A DNA stretch of 64,000 nucleotides from Amycolatopsis pithecellobii (GTDB lineage: Bacteria > Actinomycetota > Actinomycetes > Mycobacteriales > Pseudonocardiaceae), in the NCBI RefSeq assembly GCF_009707865.1, contig NZ_WMBA01000013.1:62001-126000 (forward strand). Reading direction: 5' to 3'. Positions 25,178-34,741 of the stretch are shown piece by piece (position 1 is the stretch's first letter; the number at the start of each line of letters is the position of its first letter). A program made the translations under genes and the position numbers. The notes below the pieces were generated by a model. That model was not told where the DNA came from and did no database searches. It was given only the letters and a program-made list of their open reading frames with translations.

Positions 25178-27429
25178 GGTGGCCGCGGGAGTCGCTGCTG
25201 CTGGTGGCGGTGACGCTGTTGCTGGCGGCGGGCGGGGCAGCGTGGCCATTTGCGGCGTTCGCCGCTCACGTCCTGTGGGCCGTCGCGGACGTCACGGCCC
25301 TGGTGCCGACCCTGGTGTGGGTTGTCGCGGATTTGCGTCGTCACCGCTGGGGTGCCGATCTGCTGGCGGTCCTTGCCCTGGCGAGCACGCTTGCGGTGGG
25401 CGAGTTCCTCGCGGGCGCGATCATCGCGGTCATGGTCGCGACCGGGCGGCTGCTGGAGGCGGCCGCGCAGCGTCGCGCCGGACGCGACTTGTCGGCGCTG
25501 CTCGAACGGGCGCCCAGCAAGGCCCACGTGTACAGCGACGGCCGGATCGAGGCCGTCGAGGTGGGGCAGGTGGGCGCGGGTGACCGGATTGTGGTGCTGC
25601 CCGGCGAGATCGTGCCCGTGGACGGGCTGTTGATCGGCGAGGGCCAGTTCGACGAATCGGCGCTGACCGGGGAGTCCGCGGCCGTCGAACGGCATGCGGG
25701 GGAACGGGTGCGCAGCGGCGTGGTCAACATGGGAGCCGCGCTGGATGTGGAAGCCACTGCCACGGCCGAGGCCAGCACGTACGCCGGTGTGGTGCGTCTG
25801 GCTGAGCAGGCCGCCGCGGGCAGTGCGCCGGTCGCGCGGCTGGCCGACCGCATCGCGGCCTGGTTCTTGCCCGCCGCACTCCTGATCGCGGGCGTCGCCT
25901 GGGCCTTGACGGGCGACCCGGACCGGGCCGTCGCCGTGCTGGTGACCGCCACCCCCTGCCCGCTGCTGCTTGCCGTCCCGGTCGCGGTGACCGGCGGGAT
26001 GTCCCGTACCTCGCGCTCGGGCGTCGTCGTCAAGGGCGGTGCCGCACTCGAACTGCTGGGCCGCGCCCGCACCCTGGCGATGGACAAGACCGGCACCGTC
26101 ACCGAGGGCAGGCCGGAGGTCTTCGACGTGCTGTGCGCACCGGGAACGACGGTGGAAGACGCGCTCGCCGCGGCCGCCGCCGTGGAGCAGTATTCGCCGC
26201 ATGTGCTCGCCGGCGCTGTCCTGCGCGCGGCACGCCGGGCCCGGATCACTCTGCCTGGTGCCGGGTCGGTCGGTGAGGAACCGGGGCGCGGCGCGACGGG
26301 TGTTGTCGACGGCCGCGAGGTGCGCGTGGGCCGGCTGTCTGCCGGCGCTGTCGTGCCGGACTGGGTCGCCGGCGCCACGCGGCGGGGCCGGCTGGATCTC
26401 GCGTCGATCGTCTGGGTACAGCGCGAGGGCAGGCCGATCGCGGCGTTGCTGGTGCGGGACCGGATCCGTGCGGACGCCTCCCGCACGATGCGGCGCCTGC
26501 GTGCCTCCGGGCTTCGCAAGGTGGTGCTGCTGACCGGCGACCGGGTCGACAACGCCACCGAGGTCGCGGACCTGATCGGGGTCGACGAGGTGCAGGCCGA
26601 GGCCACCCCGGCGGACAAGATCGAACGGGTGCGCGCTGAACAGCGGAGTGACGTCACGGTGATGGTGGGCGACGGGGTCAACGACGCGCCGGCCCTCGCG
26701 GCCGCCGACGTGGGTATCGCGCTGGGATCGCGGGGGTCGACCGCGGCGGCACAGGCGGGTGACGCGGTGATCCTGGACGACCGGATCGACCGGCTCGCCG
26801 ATGCGGTCGAGATCGCCCGCCGTGCGCACCGCATCGCCGTGCAGAGCGCCGGGATCGGCACGGTGCTGTCGCTGTGCGCGATGACGGCTGCGGCGCTGGG
26901 GTGGCTGGTTCCGGTGATCGGCGCGGTGGTGCAGGAGGCGATCGATGTCGCGGTGATCCTCAACGCGCTGCGTGCGCTCCGTCGCCACCGGCCATCGTCG
27001 AGCGTGGATCCGCTCCTGCGGCGTTTCTCTCGCGAGCATGAGGAACTCATGCCCGCGCGTGCCGCGGTGCGGCAGGCCGCTGACGCGCTCACGGGTGGGG
27101 CGAGCCTGGCCGCCGACGCCGCGGTCCGGCGCGCGTACCGGCTGCTGACCGAACGCGTGCTGCCCCACGAACTGGCGGAAGAGACCGAACTGTACCCGGC
27201 GCTCGGTGTCGTGCTGGGCAGTGCGGAAGGGACGGTCACGATGAGCCGGGAACATGCCGAGATCCAGCGACTGATCCGCCGTCTCGGCAGGCATCTGAGC
27301 GAGTCCCCGGACACCATCCAGCCGGACCAGGTCGACGATCTCCGGGCGACCCTCTACGGTCTCGACGCGATCCTGACCCTGCATTTCGCGCAGGAGGAAG
27401 AGGCGTACTTCACCCTCGCCACCGGCTAA
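25174..27429 (+). CDS. P1B-5-type metal ATPase with C-terminal hemerythrin-like domain
   Basis: A 751-aa heavy-metal P-type ATPase. The membrane metal motif is TPCP at residues 260-263, the phosphorylation site DKTGT begins at Asp304, and GDGVND is present. There is no N-terminal metal-binding domain. From about residue 615 the chain continues into a hemerythrin-like domain with SREHEE (His622), LPHELAEETELYP, SREHAEI and LHFAQEEEAYF, the expected iron ligands. A TPC motif plus a C-terminal hemerythrin domain defines the P1B-5 group, whose studied member (Sinorhizobium Nia) moves Ni and Fe. The diiron domain may sense oxygen or iron. It replaces the mycobacterial CtpF in this dormancy set. 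The end overlaps the convergent WS/DGAT gene by 4 bp. Confidence 0.88.
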   Translation: MRWPRESLLLVAVTLLLAAGGAAWPFAAFAAHVLWAVADVTALVPTLVWVVADLRRHRWGADLLAVLALASTLAVGEFLAGAIIAVMVATGRLLEAAAQRRAGRDLSALLERAPSKAHVYSDGRIEAVEVGQVGAGDRIVVLPGEIVPVDGLLIGEGQFDESALTGESAAVERHAGERVRSGVVNMGAALDVEATATAEASTYAGVVRLAEQAAAGSAPVARLADRIAAWFLPAALLIAGVAWALTGDPDRAVAVLVTATPCPLLLAVPVAVTGGMSRTSRSGVVVKGGAALELLGRARTLAMDKTGTVTEGRPEVFDVLCAPGTTVEDALAAAAAVEQYSPHVLAGAVLRAARRARITLPGAGSVGEEPGRGATGVVDGREVRVGRLSAGAVVPDWVAGATRRGRLDLASIVWVQREGRPIAALLVRDRIRADASRTMRRLRASGLRKVVLLTGDRVDNATEVADLIGVDEVQAEATPADKIERVRAEQRSDVTVMVGDGVNDAPALAAADVGIALGSRGSTAAAQAGDAVILDDRIDRLADAVEIARRAHRIAVQSAGIGTVLSLCAMTAAALGWLVPVIGAVVQEAIDVAVILNALRALRRHRPSSSVDPLLRRFSREHEELMPARAAVRQAADALTGGASLAADAAVRRAYRLLTERVLPHELAEETELYPALGVVLGSAEGTVTMSREHAEIQRLIRRLGRHLSESPDTIQPDQVDDLRATLYGLDAILTLHFAQEEEAYFTLATG

Positions 27430-28844
27430 GAGTCCGGGACTGCTGACGGCACCGAGTTCCGCTTGACCGCCTGCAACCTGACCTGCTCGGCGAGCCACGC
27501 GATGTCGCGTTCGATGGTGTCGGCGAGCAGGTGCGCCTGCGGCGCGCTGTCGAGATCCGCGGTCACGCCGAACGACATGCGCTCGCCGTAGCTGAGCACG
27601 GCGACGCCGGTGCGAAGCCGCAATGCGATCGGCACGTAGGGGTAGAGTTCCTCGATCTCCCGGCTCAGCACGGCGAGCCGGTGCCGCGGTCCGGGCACGT
27701 TCGTGGCGACGGTGACAATGCTGCGCTGTGGCAGCTTCGCCCCGGCCCGCACCGCCCACGCGATCGGCGCGAACGGCCCGTGCTGCGCCGACGTGGTGAC
27801 CGCGAGCCCCGCCTGCGCCTCCTTGCGCCCCTTGAGCTCGGCGACCCGCTCGTGCACCGCCACCAGCCGCCGCATCGGATCGGCAAGGTCCACCGGCAGC
27901 AGCGGCAGCATCAGCGATATCTGGTTGTCCATTGTGGTCGCTCCGGCGCCGGCCCGGACCGACACCGGCACGAGGGCCCGGAGCGTGTCGGGTGCGGGTT
28001 TCTCCCCACGGGTGAGCAGCACCTCGCGGAACGCGCCGCTCATGGCCGCGAGCACGACATCGTTCACCGTCACACCGAAGGTCTTGGCGATCGCGACGAT
28101 CTCCGGAAGGGACACGTGCGCGAGCTCGTATCGCCGTTGCCTGCCGATCGGGCCGGACAGGGACGATGGGGTGACCGGGATGAGCGCCGGCGCCAGCGCA
28201 CCGAGGCCACGCACCGCCTCGGCGGCACGCCGGGCCAGTTTGCGGGGCGCGAGCAGACCGCCCGCCATGAGCCCCAGCTCGCTAAGCGGACCGGTCACCA
28301 GCCCGCGCAGTGACCGCATCAGCAGCTGTGCGGCGCTGGGCTCGGGTTCGGGTTCGCCGGGTGGCGGCGCGGTCTCGTGCTCCCGGAAGAACACGTCGTG
28401 CAGGCGATTACCCGAGACGCCATCCGTCATGCAGTGGTGCACTTTCGACACGATCGCCCAGCGGCCGCCCTCGAGCCCCTCGACCACCCAGCATTCCCAG
28501 AGCGGCCGGCTGCGGTCCAGACGTTCGGACATGATCAGCGCGATCAGGTCGCACAACGCGTCCTCGTCACCTGGTGCAGGCAACGCGAGGCGGTGGAAAT
28601 GACGGGCGGGATCGAATGTCGTGGCGTCGACCCAGACGGGCGGGCCGAGGTCGAAGGGCACGTGCCGGACCTTCTGCCGCCAGCGGGGAACCAACGGCAG
28701 CAGCGCGGTGAACGCGGCGACCAACTCGTCGTGCGCGGGCACGGGACCACGGACGACCGCGATCGAGCCGATCGCGAGCGCGGCAGCCGGATCCTCGTCC
28801 TCGATCTCCAGGAACGCGGCATCGAGTGGACTCAGCCGTTCCAT
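27426..28844 (-). CDS. Wax ester synthase/diacylglycerol acyltransferase (WS/DGAT)
   Basis: A 472-aa acyltransferase that makes triacylglycerol or wax esters from acyl-CoA. It starts MERLSPLDAAFLEIE, has the catalytic HHxxxDG motif at residues 136-142 (HHCMTDG), and the family motifs NDVVLAA and a later NVPGP. Tgs1 (Rv3130c) is the DosR-induced enzyme that stores lipid in dormant mycobacteria, and this gene likely has that role. GAGGAGG lies just before the ATG. It follows ftsH and a tiny frame on the same strand. Confidence 0.9.
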   Translation of the reverse strand: MERLSPLDAAFLEIEDEDPAAALAIGSIAVVRGPVPAHDELVAAFTALLPLVPRWRQKVRHVPFDLGPPVWVDATTFDPARHFHRLALPAPGDEDALCDLIALIMSERLDRSRPLWECWVVEGLEGGRWAIVSKVHHCMTDGVSGNRLHDVFFREHETAPPPGEPEPEPSAAQLLMRSLRGLVTGPLSELGLMAGGLLAPRKLARRAAEAVRGLGALAPALIPVTPSSLSGPIGRQRRYELAHVSLPEIVAIAKTFGVTVNDVVLAAMSGAFREVLLTRGEKPAPDTLRALVPVSVRAGAGATTMDNQISLMLPLLPVDLADPMRRLVAVHERVAELKGRKEAQAGLAVTTSAQHGPFAPIAWAVRAGAKLPQRSIVTVATNVPGPRHRLAVLSREIEELYPYVPIALRLRTGVAVLSYGERMSFGVTADLDSAPQAHLLADTIERDIAWLAEQVRLQAVKRNSVPSAVPDS

Positions 28845-28853
28845 CGGTCCTCC

Positions 28854-28967
28854 TCAGTGCGCGATGTCGACCACGCCGCCCGGCACCGGGAGCGGCCGGC
28901 CGGACGCCTCGGCGGCGCCCGGGCTAAGCACGACGGCCGCGGTGGCGACTCTCAACGCGATACGCAT
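28854..28967 (-). CDS. Possible 37-aa small protein between ftsH and WS/DGAT
   Basis: A frame of 37 codons starts MRIALRVATAAVVLSPGAAEA with an AAGGAG ribosome site seven bases upstream and ends 9 bp before the WS/DGAT ATG, covering its ribosome site. The N-terminus looks like a short signal peptide. It fills the gap between ftsH and the WS/DGAT gene exactly and may couple their translation. No homologue recognised. Confidence 0.45.
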   Translation of the reverse strand: MRIALRVATAAVVLSPGAAEASGRPLPVPGGVVDIAH

Positions 28968-28990
28968 GGCGGGTCTCCTTGCCGGCGTCT

Positions 28991-30877
28991 TCAGTGGGCC
29001 GGGACGTGCACGATTTCGGCGCGGAGGGCGGCCTTGACGAGGCTCCCGTCGACGGTTTCGAGCTCCATCAGCTGGCCGGCCAGCCGGTCCAGTGCGTCGC
29101 GGTGCTCGCCGAGTGTCCGCACCGCGTGTTCCTCGGCCTCCCGCAGCAGACGGGCAACCTCCTGGTCCACCAGCCGCTGTGTCGCCTCGGAGTAGCGGTG
29201 TGCCGCGGCGGCGGGTGTTCCCGGCAGGTAGGCGGGCTCGGCCGCCGGGTAGCCGACCGGGCCGAGCGCGGGGGAGAGCCCGAACTCGGTGACCATCTTG
29301 GTGGCGACTTCGGTGGCGCCGGAGAGGTCGTTGGCGGCGCCGGTGGATCCTTGGCCGAACACGACGAGTTCGGCGGCGCGGCCGCCGAGCCGGACGGCGA
29401 GCATGTCGCGCAGGTATGCCTCGCTGTAGAGGTGCCGCTCGGCTTCGGGTAATTGTTCGGTGGCGCCGAGCGCCAGGCCGGCGGGAAGGATGGTGACCCG
29501 GTCCACGGGGTCGGCGTGCTCGCACAGTGCGGCCATGAGCGCGTGCCCGGATTCGTGCACCGCCACCGAGTGGCGTTCCTCGGGCAGCAGTGCGTTGGAG
29601 GTTTCGCGGCGGCCGAGCAGTATTCGGTCCCTGGCGGCGTCGAGGTCGGCGGCGGTGATCGTGGTGCGGTCGTCGCGGACGGCGTTGATCGCGCCCTCGT
29701 TGCCGAGGTTGGCCAGGTCCGCGCCCGAGAATCCAGGCGTGGCACGGGAAATCCGCACCAGGTCGACGTCTGGTGCGAGGTGTTTGCCCGCCGTGTGGAC
29801 CTCGAGGATCGCCTCGCGTTCGGCCTGGTTCGGCAGGGGCACCGTAACCTGGCGGTCGAAGCGACCGGGCCGCAGCAGTGCGGCGTCGAGTGTCTCGGGC
29901 CGGTTCGTGGCGGCGAGCACGACGATCCCGCTGCTCTGGTCGAAGCCGTCCAGTTCGGACAACAACTGGTTCAGCGTCTGCTCGCGCTCGTCGTTGCCAC
30001 CGGCGTTACCCGGCCCGCGGCGGCTGCCCACCGCGTCGATCTCGTCGATGAAAATGATCGACGGCGCGCGGTCGCGGGCCTCGGTGAACAGGTCCCGCAC
30101 GCGCGAGGCGCCGACACCGACGAACATCTCGACGAACGCCGATCCGGTCACCGACAGGAACGGCACACTGGCCTCTCCGGCCACTGCGCGGGCCAGCAGT
30201 GTCTTTCCGGTGCCCGGCGGGCCGACCATGATGACCCCGCGCGGCCCCTTCGCGCCGGCGGCGGCATAGCGGCCCGGGTCGCGCAGGAAGTCCACGACCT
30301 CCATGACCTCGCGCTTGACGCCTTCGTAGCCGGCCACATCGGCGAACCGGGTGGTCGGTCGTTCGGCTTCGATGATCTTGGCTTTCGAGCGCCCGAACCC
30401 GCCGAGGCCGCCGGCCAGTGAGCGCTGGGCGTTGCGGCCGGTCCAGGCGAGGAATCCGATGATCAGCACCACGGGGAGCAGGAAGATCAGGATGCTCGAC
30501 CACGACGTGCCCGACGAGCTGACTTTCCCGGTGATCTGCACGTTCTTGGCGCGCAGCTGCTGGTCCAGCTGGGCGTCGCCCAGCGCCGTGGGGACCTGGC
30601 TGGTGAACTCGGAGCCGTCCCGCAAGGTGCCGGTCAGCGAGCCCTTGTCATCGATCTCCACCGACTTGACCTGTCCGGCGTCCACTTTGGTCAGGAGGTC
30701 GCTGTAGGACACCGCCGCGGTGCTGGTCGTGCCGGACAGGATGGTGGGCAGGAACAGCAGCGCCATCGTGGCCAGCAGCGCCAGCGGCATGAGCCAGGCA
30801 CGCCAGCCCGGCGGTTTCGGCGGCTCGGGCTTGGGCACCGGATCCGGCGGCGGCCCTGGTTTCGCCGTACGTGACAT
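28991..30877 (-). CDS. ftsH: ATP-dependent zinc metalloprotease FtsH
   Basis: A 628-aa membrane AAA+ protease. Two spans flank a periplasmic domain (about residues 28-48 and 127-146). The AAA domain has Walker A GPPGTGKT (219-226), Walker B IIFIDEID (about 274-281) and the pore loop MFVG; the protease domain has the zinc site HESGH (441-445). It degrades misfolded and short-lived membrane proteins. The ATG at 30877 follows GAAGGA. It is shorter at the N- and C-termini than housekeeping actinobacterial FtsH (about 670-800) and is probably a second, stress-specific copy, since it lies in the dormancy island behind DosR-like boxes. Confidence 0.92.
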   Translation of the reverse strand: MSRTAKPGPPPDPVPKPEPPKPPGWRAWLMPLALLATMALLFLPTILSGTTSTAAVSYSDLLTKVDAGQVKSVEIDDKGSLTGTLRDGSEFTSQVPTALGDAQLDQQLRAKNVQITGKVSSSGTSWSSILIFLLPVVLIIGFLAWTGRNAQRSLAGGLGGFGRSKAKIIEAERPTTRFADVAGYEGVKREVMEVVDFLRDPGRYAAAGAKGPRGVIMVGPPGTGKTLLARAVAGEASVPFLSVTGSAFVEMFVGVGASRVRDLFTEARDRAPSIIFIDEIDAVGSRRGPGNAGGNDEREQTLNQLLSELDGFDQSSGIVVLAATNRPETLDAALLRPGRFDRQVTVPLPNQAEREAILEVHTAGKHLAPDVDLVRISRATPGFSGADLANLGNEGAINAVRDDRTTITAADLDAARDRILLGRRETSNALLPEERHSVAVHESGHALMAALCEHADPVDRVTILPAGLALGATEQLPEAERHLYSEAYLRDMLAVRLGGRAAELVVFGQGSTGAANDLSGATEVATKMVTEFGLSPALGPVGYPAAEPAYLPGTPAAAAHRYSEATQRLVDQEVARLLREAEEHAVRTLGEHRDALDRLAGQLMELETVDGSLVKAALRAEIVHVPAH

Positions 30878-30943
30878 GACGAGCGTCCTTCCCGCACCTG
30901 GGCAACTGGCTACAGACAACTGTGCGCGCGACGGTGGTCGCGA

Positions 30944-30982
30944 CCGTCAAAAGTCCTCAGCGGCGATGCCCGAAGGCCCTGC
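30944..30982. promoter_or_regulatory. Tandem DosR-box-like sites between ftsH and CBS-BON copy 3
   Basis: CCGTCAAAAGTCCTC (30944-30958) reads in reverse as GAGGACTTTTGACGG, and TGCCCGAAGGCCCTGC (30967-30982) as GCAGGGCCTTCGGGCA. The half-sites are exactly 22 bp apart. The pair sits between divergent starts at 30877 and 31037. Confidence 0.65.
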
Positions 30983-31036
30983 TCGACCGGCCGTGCCCGC
31001 TCTAGCGTCGGCCGGGACGAAACTCAGGAGGTGGTT

Positions 31037-31684
31037 ATGCGCACGCTCACCGTCGGTGCCGTGATGACCCGGGACTTGTGCACGGTCGCGCCGGTCACGG
31101 AGTTCAAGGACATCGCCGCGCTGCTGACTCGCGAAGCGATCAGTGCCGTGCCGGTCGTGGACGCCGAGGGGACGCTTCGGGGCGTCGTATCGGAGGCCGA
31201 TCTGCTCCCCAAAGAGGAATACGTCGGTGCTCCGCACCGGCCGTCCCGGTTCTCCCGGAAACGGGCACACAAGGCAGACGCTTTGCGGGCCCGGGACCTG
31301 ATGACGGCGCCGGTCTGGACCGTCGACATCGGCACGCCGCTTCCGGACGTTGCGCGCGAGCTCGTGCGCGGGGGCATGCGCCGGCTGTTCGTCCTGGACG
31401 AGGGAAAGCTCGTTGGCGTCGTCGCGCGCCGAGACCTGCTCGGTGTGTTTCTGCGCCCGGACCAAGACCTGTGCGAGGAGATCCGCAGCGAGGTGTTCGA
31501 ACGCGCGCTGCTCGCGGATCCCGGCTGCTACAGCGTCACCGTCGCGAGCGGCGTGGTGACCTTGCTCGGCCGGCTCGAACGCCGCAGTGCGGTGACCGCC
31601 GCCGGTGAGCTGGCCGCACTCGTGCCCGGCGTCGTCGATATCTGCAACCGCCTCGACTACGTCTGGGACGACGAGCGCGCCTAG
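31037..31684 (+). CDS. CBS-pair plus BON-domain protein (copy 3)
   Basis: A 215-aa protein with two CBS motifs (VGAVMTRDLCTVAPV, GVVSEADLLPKE, ARDLMTAPVWTVD, VGVVARRDLLGVF) and a C-terminal BON domain (SVTVASGVVTLLGRLERRS ... VPGVVDICNRLDY). It shares SEADLLPKE and the whole layout with the copy at 22514 and is a clear paralogue. AGGAGG sits five bases before the ATG at 31037. It is divergent from ftsH and shares its DosR-like boxes. Confidence 0.88.
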   Translation: MRTLTVGAVMTRDLCTVAPVTEFKDIAALLTREAISAVPVVDAEGTLRGVVSEADLLPKEEYVGAPHRPSRFSRKRAHKADALRARDLMTAPVWTVDIGTPLPDVARELVRGGMRRLFVLDEGKLVGVVARRDLLGVFLRPDQDLCEEIRSEVFERALLADPGCYSVTVASGVVTLLGRLERRSAVTAAGELAALVPGVVDICNRLDYVWDDERA

Positions 31685-31686
31685 GT

Positions 31687-32676
31687 TCAGGAAAGGCCGA
31701 GTGGTTCCAGCACATCGGCCAGGTCGCGGCGCGGGGTCGCCGGCAGCGGGTCGGCGTTGATCGGTGCCCACCCGATGCGCAGCACCATCTGTGGATACGT
31801 GCCCTCGCTGACCTTGTCGCGCACGGTCTCCCGCGTACCGGCGATCTCGAGTGGTTCGGTGAGCGGGCAGCTGGCCAGGCCGAGTGCGGTCGCGGTGAGC
31901 AGAGCGGCGCTGGTCGCCTCCCCGGCGCGCAGGCGGGACATCCGGTCGTCCGATGTGGTGCCGAGGACGATCAGCACGGTCTCGTCGTCCTCGCCGCGGG
32001 CACCCTCGGGCTGCGTCAGTCGGGGGTCGGCGAACGGGCGGCCGGGTAGTGCGCCCGGGGTGGGATCGGGTGCCGGAGCGTTACGGCTGGGCACCCCTTC
32101 GGACGAGGCACGCCTGCCGCTCCAAGCCGCCAGTTCGGTGCGGTAGGCCGGGTCGGCGGCGTGCTGGCGGGCGGCTTCGAAGATCGCGCGAGCGAGGTGG
32201 TAGCGCGCTGTCCCGTCGGCGCGGCGCAGCAGGGTTCCCTCGTGCGCCGCCCGGCGAGCCATCAGCTCGATGTGCTCGGCCGGTACGGGCCACGAGCTGT
32301 GCCGTCGCCGGTCGGTCCGGCGCCGCGGAATCGCCGCGGCGAGCTCGATCTCCTCCGGCGCCGGCTCATGCCGGTGCAGTTCGACCGCCGCCAGATGATC
32401 CGGCTCGGCCGGGTTGGGCAGCCGGTGTACCTGCGCCCGCCAGCCCAGTGCGGCGAACCCGACGCGCAGGTGGTGCAGTGCCGCGCCGCAGCTCATCAGC
32501 AGATCCCGCCCGTCAGGATCGGTTTCGGTCAGGTGGCGGCCCGGATCGGCGTAGAGGTGCACCGTGCGATCACCGATGCGCCACCGCCATGGCTGCGAGT
32601 TGTGCACCGACGGCGCCCGGACGGCGAGCGCGACCGCCGCATCGACGGTGAGGTCGTCGGGGAGTCCACGGTCCAT
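31687..32676 (-). CDS. Acg-family nitroreductase-like protein (copy 2)
   Basis: A 329-aa paralogue of the protein at 18230. The signature is APSVHNSQPW; RRRTDRRRHSSWPVP and ALGLASCPLTEPLEI correspond to the same positions as in copy 1. Acg proteins bind flavin tightly and act in persistence rather than as ordinary nitroreductases. I start at the ATG 32674-32676 (MDRGLPDD), with AAGGCAGG upstream, rather than at 32736. It converges with the CBS-BON gene, leaving 2 bp between them. Confidence 0.86.
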   Translation of the reverse strand: MDRGLPDDLTVDAAVALAVRAPSVHNSQPWRWRIGDRTVHLYADPGRHLTETDPDGRDLLMSCGAALHHLRVGFAALGWRAQVHRLPNPAEPDHLAAVELHRHEPAPEEIELAAAIPRRRTDRRRHSSWPVPAEHIELMARRAAHEGTLLRRADGTARYHLARAIFEAARQHAADPAYRTELAAWSGRRASSEGVPSRNAPAPDPTPGALPGRPFADPRLTQPEGARGEDDETVLIVLGTTSDDRMSRLRAGEATSAALLTATALGLASCPLTEPLEIAGTRETVRDKVSEGTYPQMVLRIGWAPINADPLPATPRRDLADVLEPLGLS

Positions 32677-32765
32677 GGCAAACCTGCCTTGCGAAGCGTT
32701 GGTTGACGACCCCGAATCTGGCACTCGGGTGGTCACCGTGAGCAGAGCCGGAATACCCGAACACC

Positions 32766-32780
32766 AGGGACCTTCGTTCT
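32766..32780. promoter_or_regulatory. DosR-box-like site upstream of nitroreductase 2
   Basis: AGGGACCTTCGTTCT resembles the site at 6693 (GGGGACCTTCGTGTC) and lies 90 bp upstream of the nitroreductase start, at the end of the CPBP protease gene. The second half-site is poor. Confidence 0.45.
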
Positions 32781-33525
32781 AGTGCGGTTGCGCGACCAGC
32801 GCCCACGCCAGCATTAGCCCGCCCGAATTGGTGGCCAGGTGCACCAGCATCGGTGCGAGGAGGCCGCGACCGGTGTAGCGCCACCAGCACAGGAACACGC
32901 CGGCGCCGGCGGCGGCAAGCATCGCCAGCAGCGACACGACCGGCAGTGGGAAGCCGCCGAATGTCGCGCCCACGGCCGCGTTCTCGGTCAGGGCGAGCGA
33001 CGGCAGCAGATGCCACAGCCCGAACAACGCGGACGCGCCGAGCACGGGCCACCAGCGCCAGCGCTCGCCCGCGCCCAGCAGCGCCGGAAGCACGCCCCGG
33101 AACGCGATCTCCTCCAGCAGCACGGTGCCCAACGGAATCCGCACGAGAGCGAGCAGGAGCAGCTGACCGAATCCGGGCGAGCCGATCCGGCCGTCGTGGA
33201 ACAGCACGCGCAGCGGCGGAATCGCAATAGCCGCACCGAAAGCGATCAGCACCACCGCGAAACCGCCGAGTCCGAACCGCAGTGCGCGGCGGGCGTGCCG
33301 GCGGTCCAGACCGATTTCGGCCCAGCGCAGGCCGGAGAGCCGCGCGAGGGTCAGCAATGCGACGGCGGTGACGGTGCCGCAGACGGGATAGGCCCAGCCG
33401 GGAAGAACCCGGTTGGCCAGCACGGTCGCCGCGGCGAGCAGCAGCACCGCAGCGAGCACAGCGAGGGCACGACGCCGGAAACTGAGGACTTCCGGCCGTG
33501 GCAGAGCAATGGTGGCGAGGGACAT
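32779..33525 (-). CDS. CPBP-family intramembrane metalloprotease
   Basis: A 248-aa polytopic membrane protein. The CPBP (Abi/CaaX protease-like) motifs are present: EEIAFRGVL with the paired glutamates and Arg, FGLWHLLP, and a late HLATNSGG. These proteases cleave within the membrane, in prenyl-protein processing or bacteriocin self-immunity; the substrate here is unknown. I start at the ATG 33523-33525 because the conserved hydrophobic part follows at once; the longer frame upstream overlaps the divergent acyltransferase gene. Confidence 0.82.
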   Translation of the reverse strand: MSLATIALPRPEVLSFRRRALAVLAAVLLLAAATVLANRVLPGWAYPVCGTVTAVALLTLARLSGLRWAEIGLDRRHARRALRFGLGGFAVVLIAFGAAIAIPPLRVLFHDGRIGSPGFGQLLLLALVRIPLGTVLLEEIAFRGVLPALLGAGERWRWWPVLGASALFGLWHLLPSLALTENAAVGATFGGFPLPVVSLLAMLAAAGAGVFLCWWRYTGRGLLAPMLVHLATNSGGLMLAWALVAQPH

Positions 33526-33562
33526 CGTGACGCCATTGTGCCCGCGGAAAGGGAAAGCGGCG

Positions 33563-34657
33563 ATGACGATCACCGAGCGCGAACCGTATGTGGACTTCCT
33601 GCGCGCGGTGAGCCTGCTTGTCGTCGTGGTGTGGCACTGGGCGTTCACCATCCTGTATTGGACGCCGGCCGGCCCGCAGCCCACGAACCCGCTGGGTTTC
33701 TTCAGTGGACTGTGGATCTTCACGTGGTTGCTGCAGGTGCTGCCGGTGTTCTTCTATGTCGGCGGATACGTGCATCTGGCGTCCTGGCACCAGGCCCGTG
33801 CGCGTGGTGACCGGATGCGGCACTACGTCTGGCGTCACGTGAAACAGCTGCTGTTGCCTGCCTGCGGGCTGATCCTGACCTGGGCCGTGCTGGGGCTTGT
33901 GCTTGCGACGGTCTTCGATCCGCGCTGGATCCGCAGCACCGTGTTGCTGATCATCAGTCCACTGTGGTTCCTCGCGGTCTATCTCGGTTTGCTGGTCCTG
34001 CTGCCGGTGATGTCGTGGCTGCACGAACGATTCGACGTGCTCGTGCTGGTATGGCTCGGCGGGATCGCGATGCTCGTCGACGTGCTGCGGCTGCGTTACG
34101 GCTACGAGTGGGTGGGCTGGATCAACATGGCGGCTGTGTGGGGCCTGGCGTATCAGGCCGGGTTCTTCTACCGCCGGATCGTTGACGCGCCGCGGCGGGT
34201 GGACCTCGCGTTGCTGTGGGCGGGCCTGTTCGCATTGATGGGCCTGGTGTTCTCCGGGCTGTATCCCGGCTCGATGGTGGGAGTACCGGGTCAGCGCCTG
34301 TCGAACATGGCGCCGCCGACGTTCGTCATCGTGGCGCTGCTGACCTTCCAGATCGGCGTCGCCGAAGTCCTGCGCCCGGCGGTCGAGCGCAGGTTGACCC
34401 GGCCGCGCTGGCAGCGCGCGACCGGCGTGCTCACCCGGTTCGCCCTGCCGCTGTTCCTGTTTCACACCACCGGCATGGCTCTCGCGCGGGCGGTCGTGTA
34501 CTTCGCGTACGACCGGCACATCTCCGACGACCGGGCGCCGGACTGGATCTGGTGGGCCGAACGCCCGCTGGCGGTACTGGGGCCGCTGCTGTTCACCATC
34601 CCGGTAATCGCGATCTTCGGACGGCGGTGGACCCGGCGCACCGGGGCACCGAAATAG
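33563..34657 (+). CDS. Acyltransferase-3-family membrane protein
   Basis: A 364-aa protein with about ten membrane spans. It opens YVDFLRAVSLLVVVVWHW, the acyltransferase-3 signature in which the Arg and His of 'LRxxxxxxVVxxH' are the proposed catalytic residues, and has FFYVGGY and FLFHTTGMA further on. Such enzymes transfer acyl groups to sugars or lipids of the envelope. It starts 37 bp from the divergent CPBP gene with AAAGGGAAAG upstream. No DosR-like box was seen between the two, so it may not belong to the hypoxia set. Confidence 0.82.
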   Translation: MTITEREPYVDFLRAVSLLVVVVWHWAFTILYWTPAGPQPTNPLGFFSGLWIFTWLLQVLPVFFYVGGYVHLASWHQARARGDRMRHYVWRHVKQLLLPACGLILTWAVLGLVLATVFDPRWIRSTVLLIISPLWFLAVYLGLLVLLPVMSWLHERFDVLVLVWLGGIAMLVDVLRLRYGYEWVGWINMAAVWGLAYQAGFFYRRIVDAPRRVDLALLWAGLFALMGLVFSGLYPGSMVGVPGQRLSNMAPPTFVIVALLTFQIGVAEVLRPAVERRLTRPRWQRATGVLTRFALPLFLFHTTGMALARAVVYFAYDRHISDDRAPDWIWWAERPLAVLGPLLFTIPVIAIFGRRWTRRTGAPK

Positions 34658-34741
34658 CCGCACTCGGTCCACCGCCGAATCTGCTGAGGCAGCGTGGCGG
34701 CCCGCCTCCACGGCATCCAAGGTCTGATCGACTTCCCGGCT

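Noticed and set aside
24970-27759. A 929-codon minus-strand frame opposite the P1B-5 ATPase
   Set aside because: Antisense shadow; low-complexity Arg/Gln-rich product and no motifs, whereas the plus strand encodes a complete ATPase.
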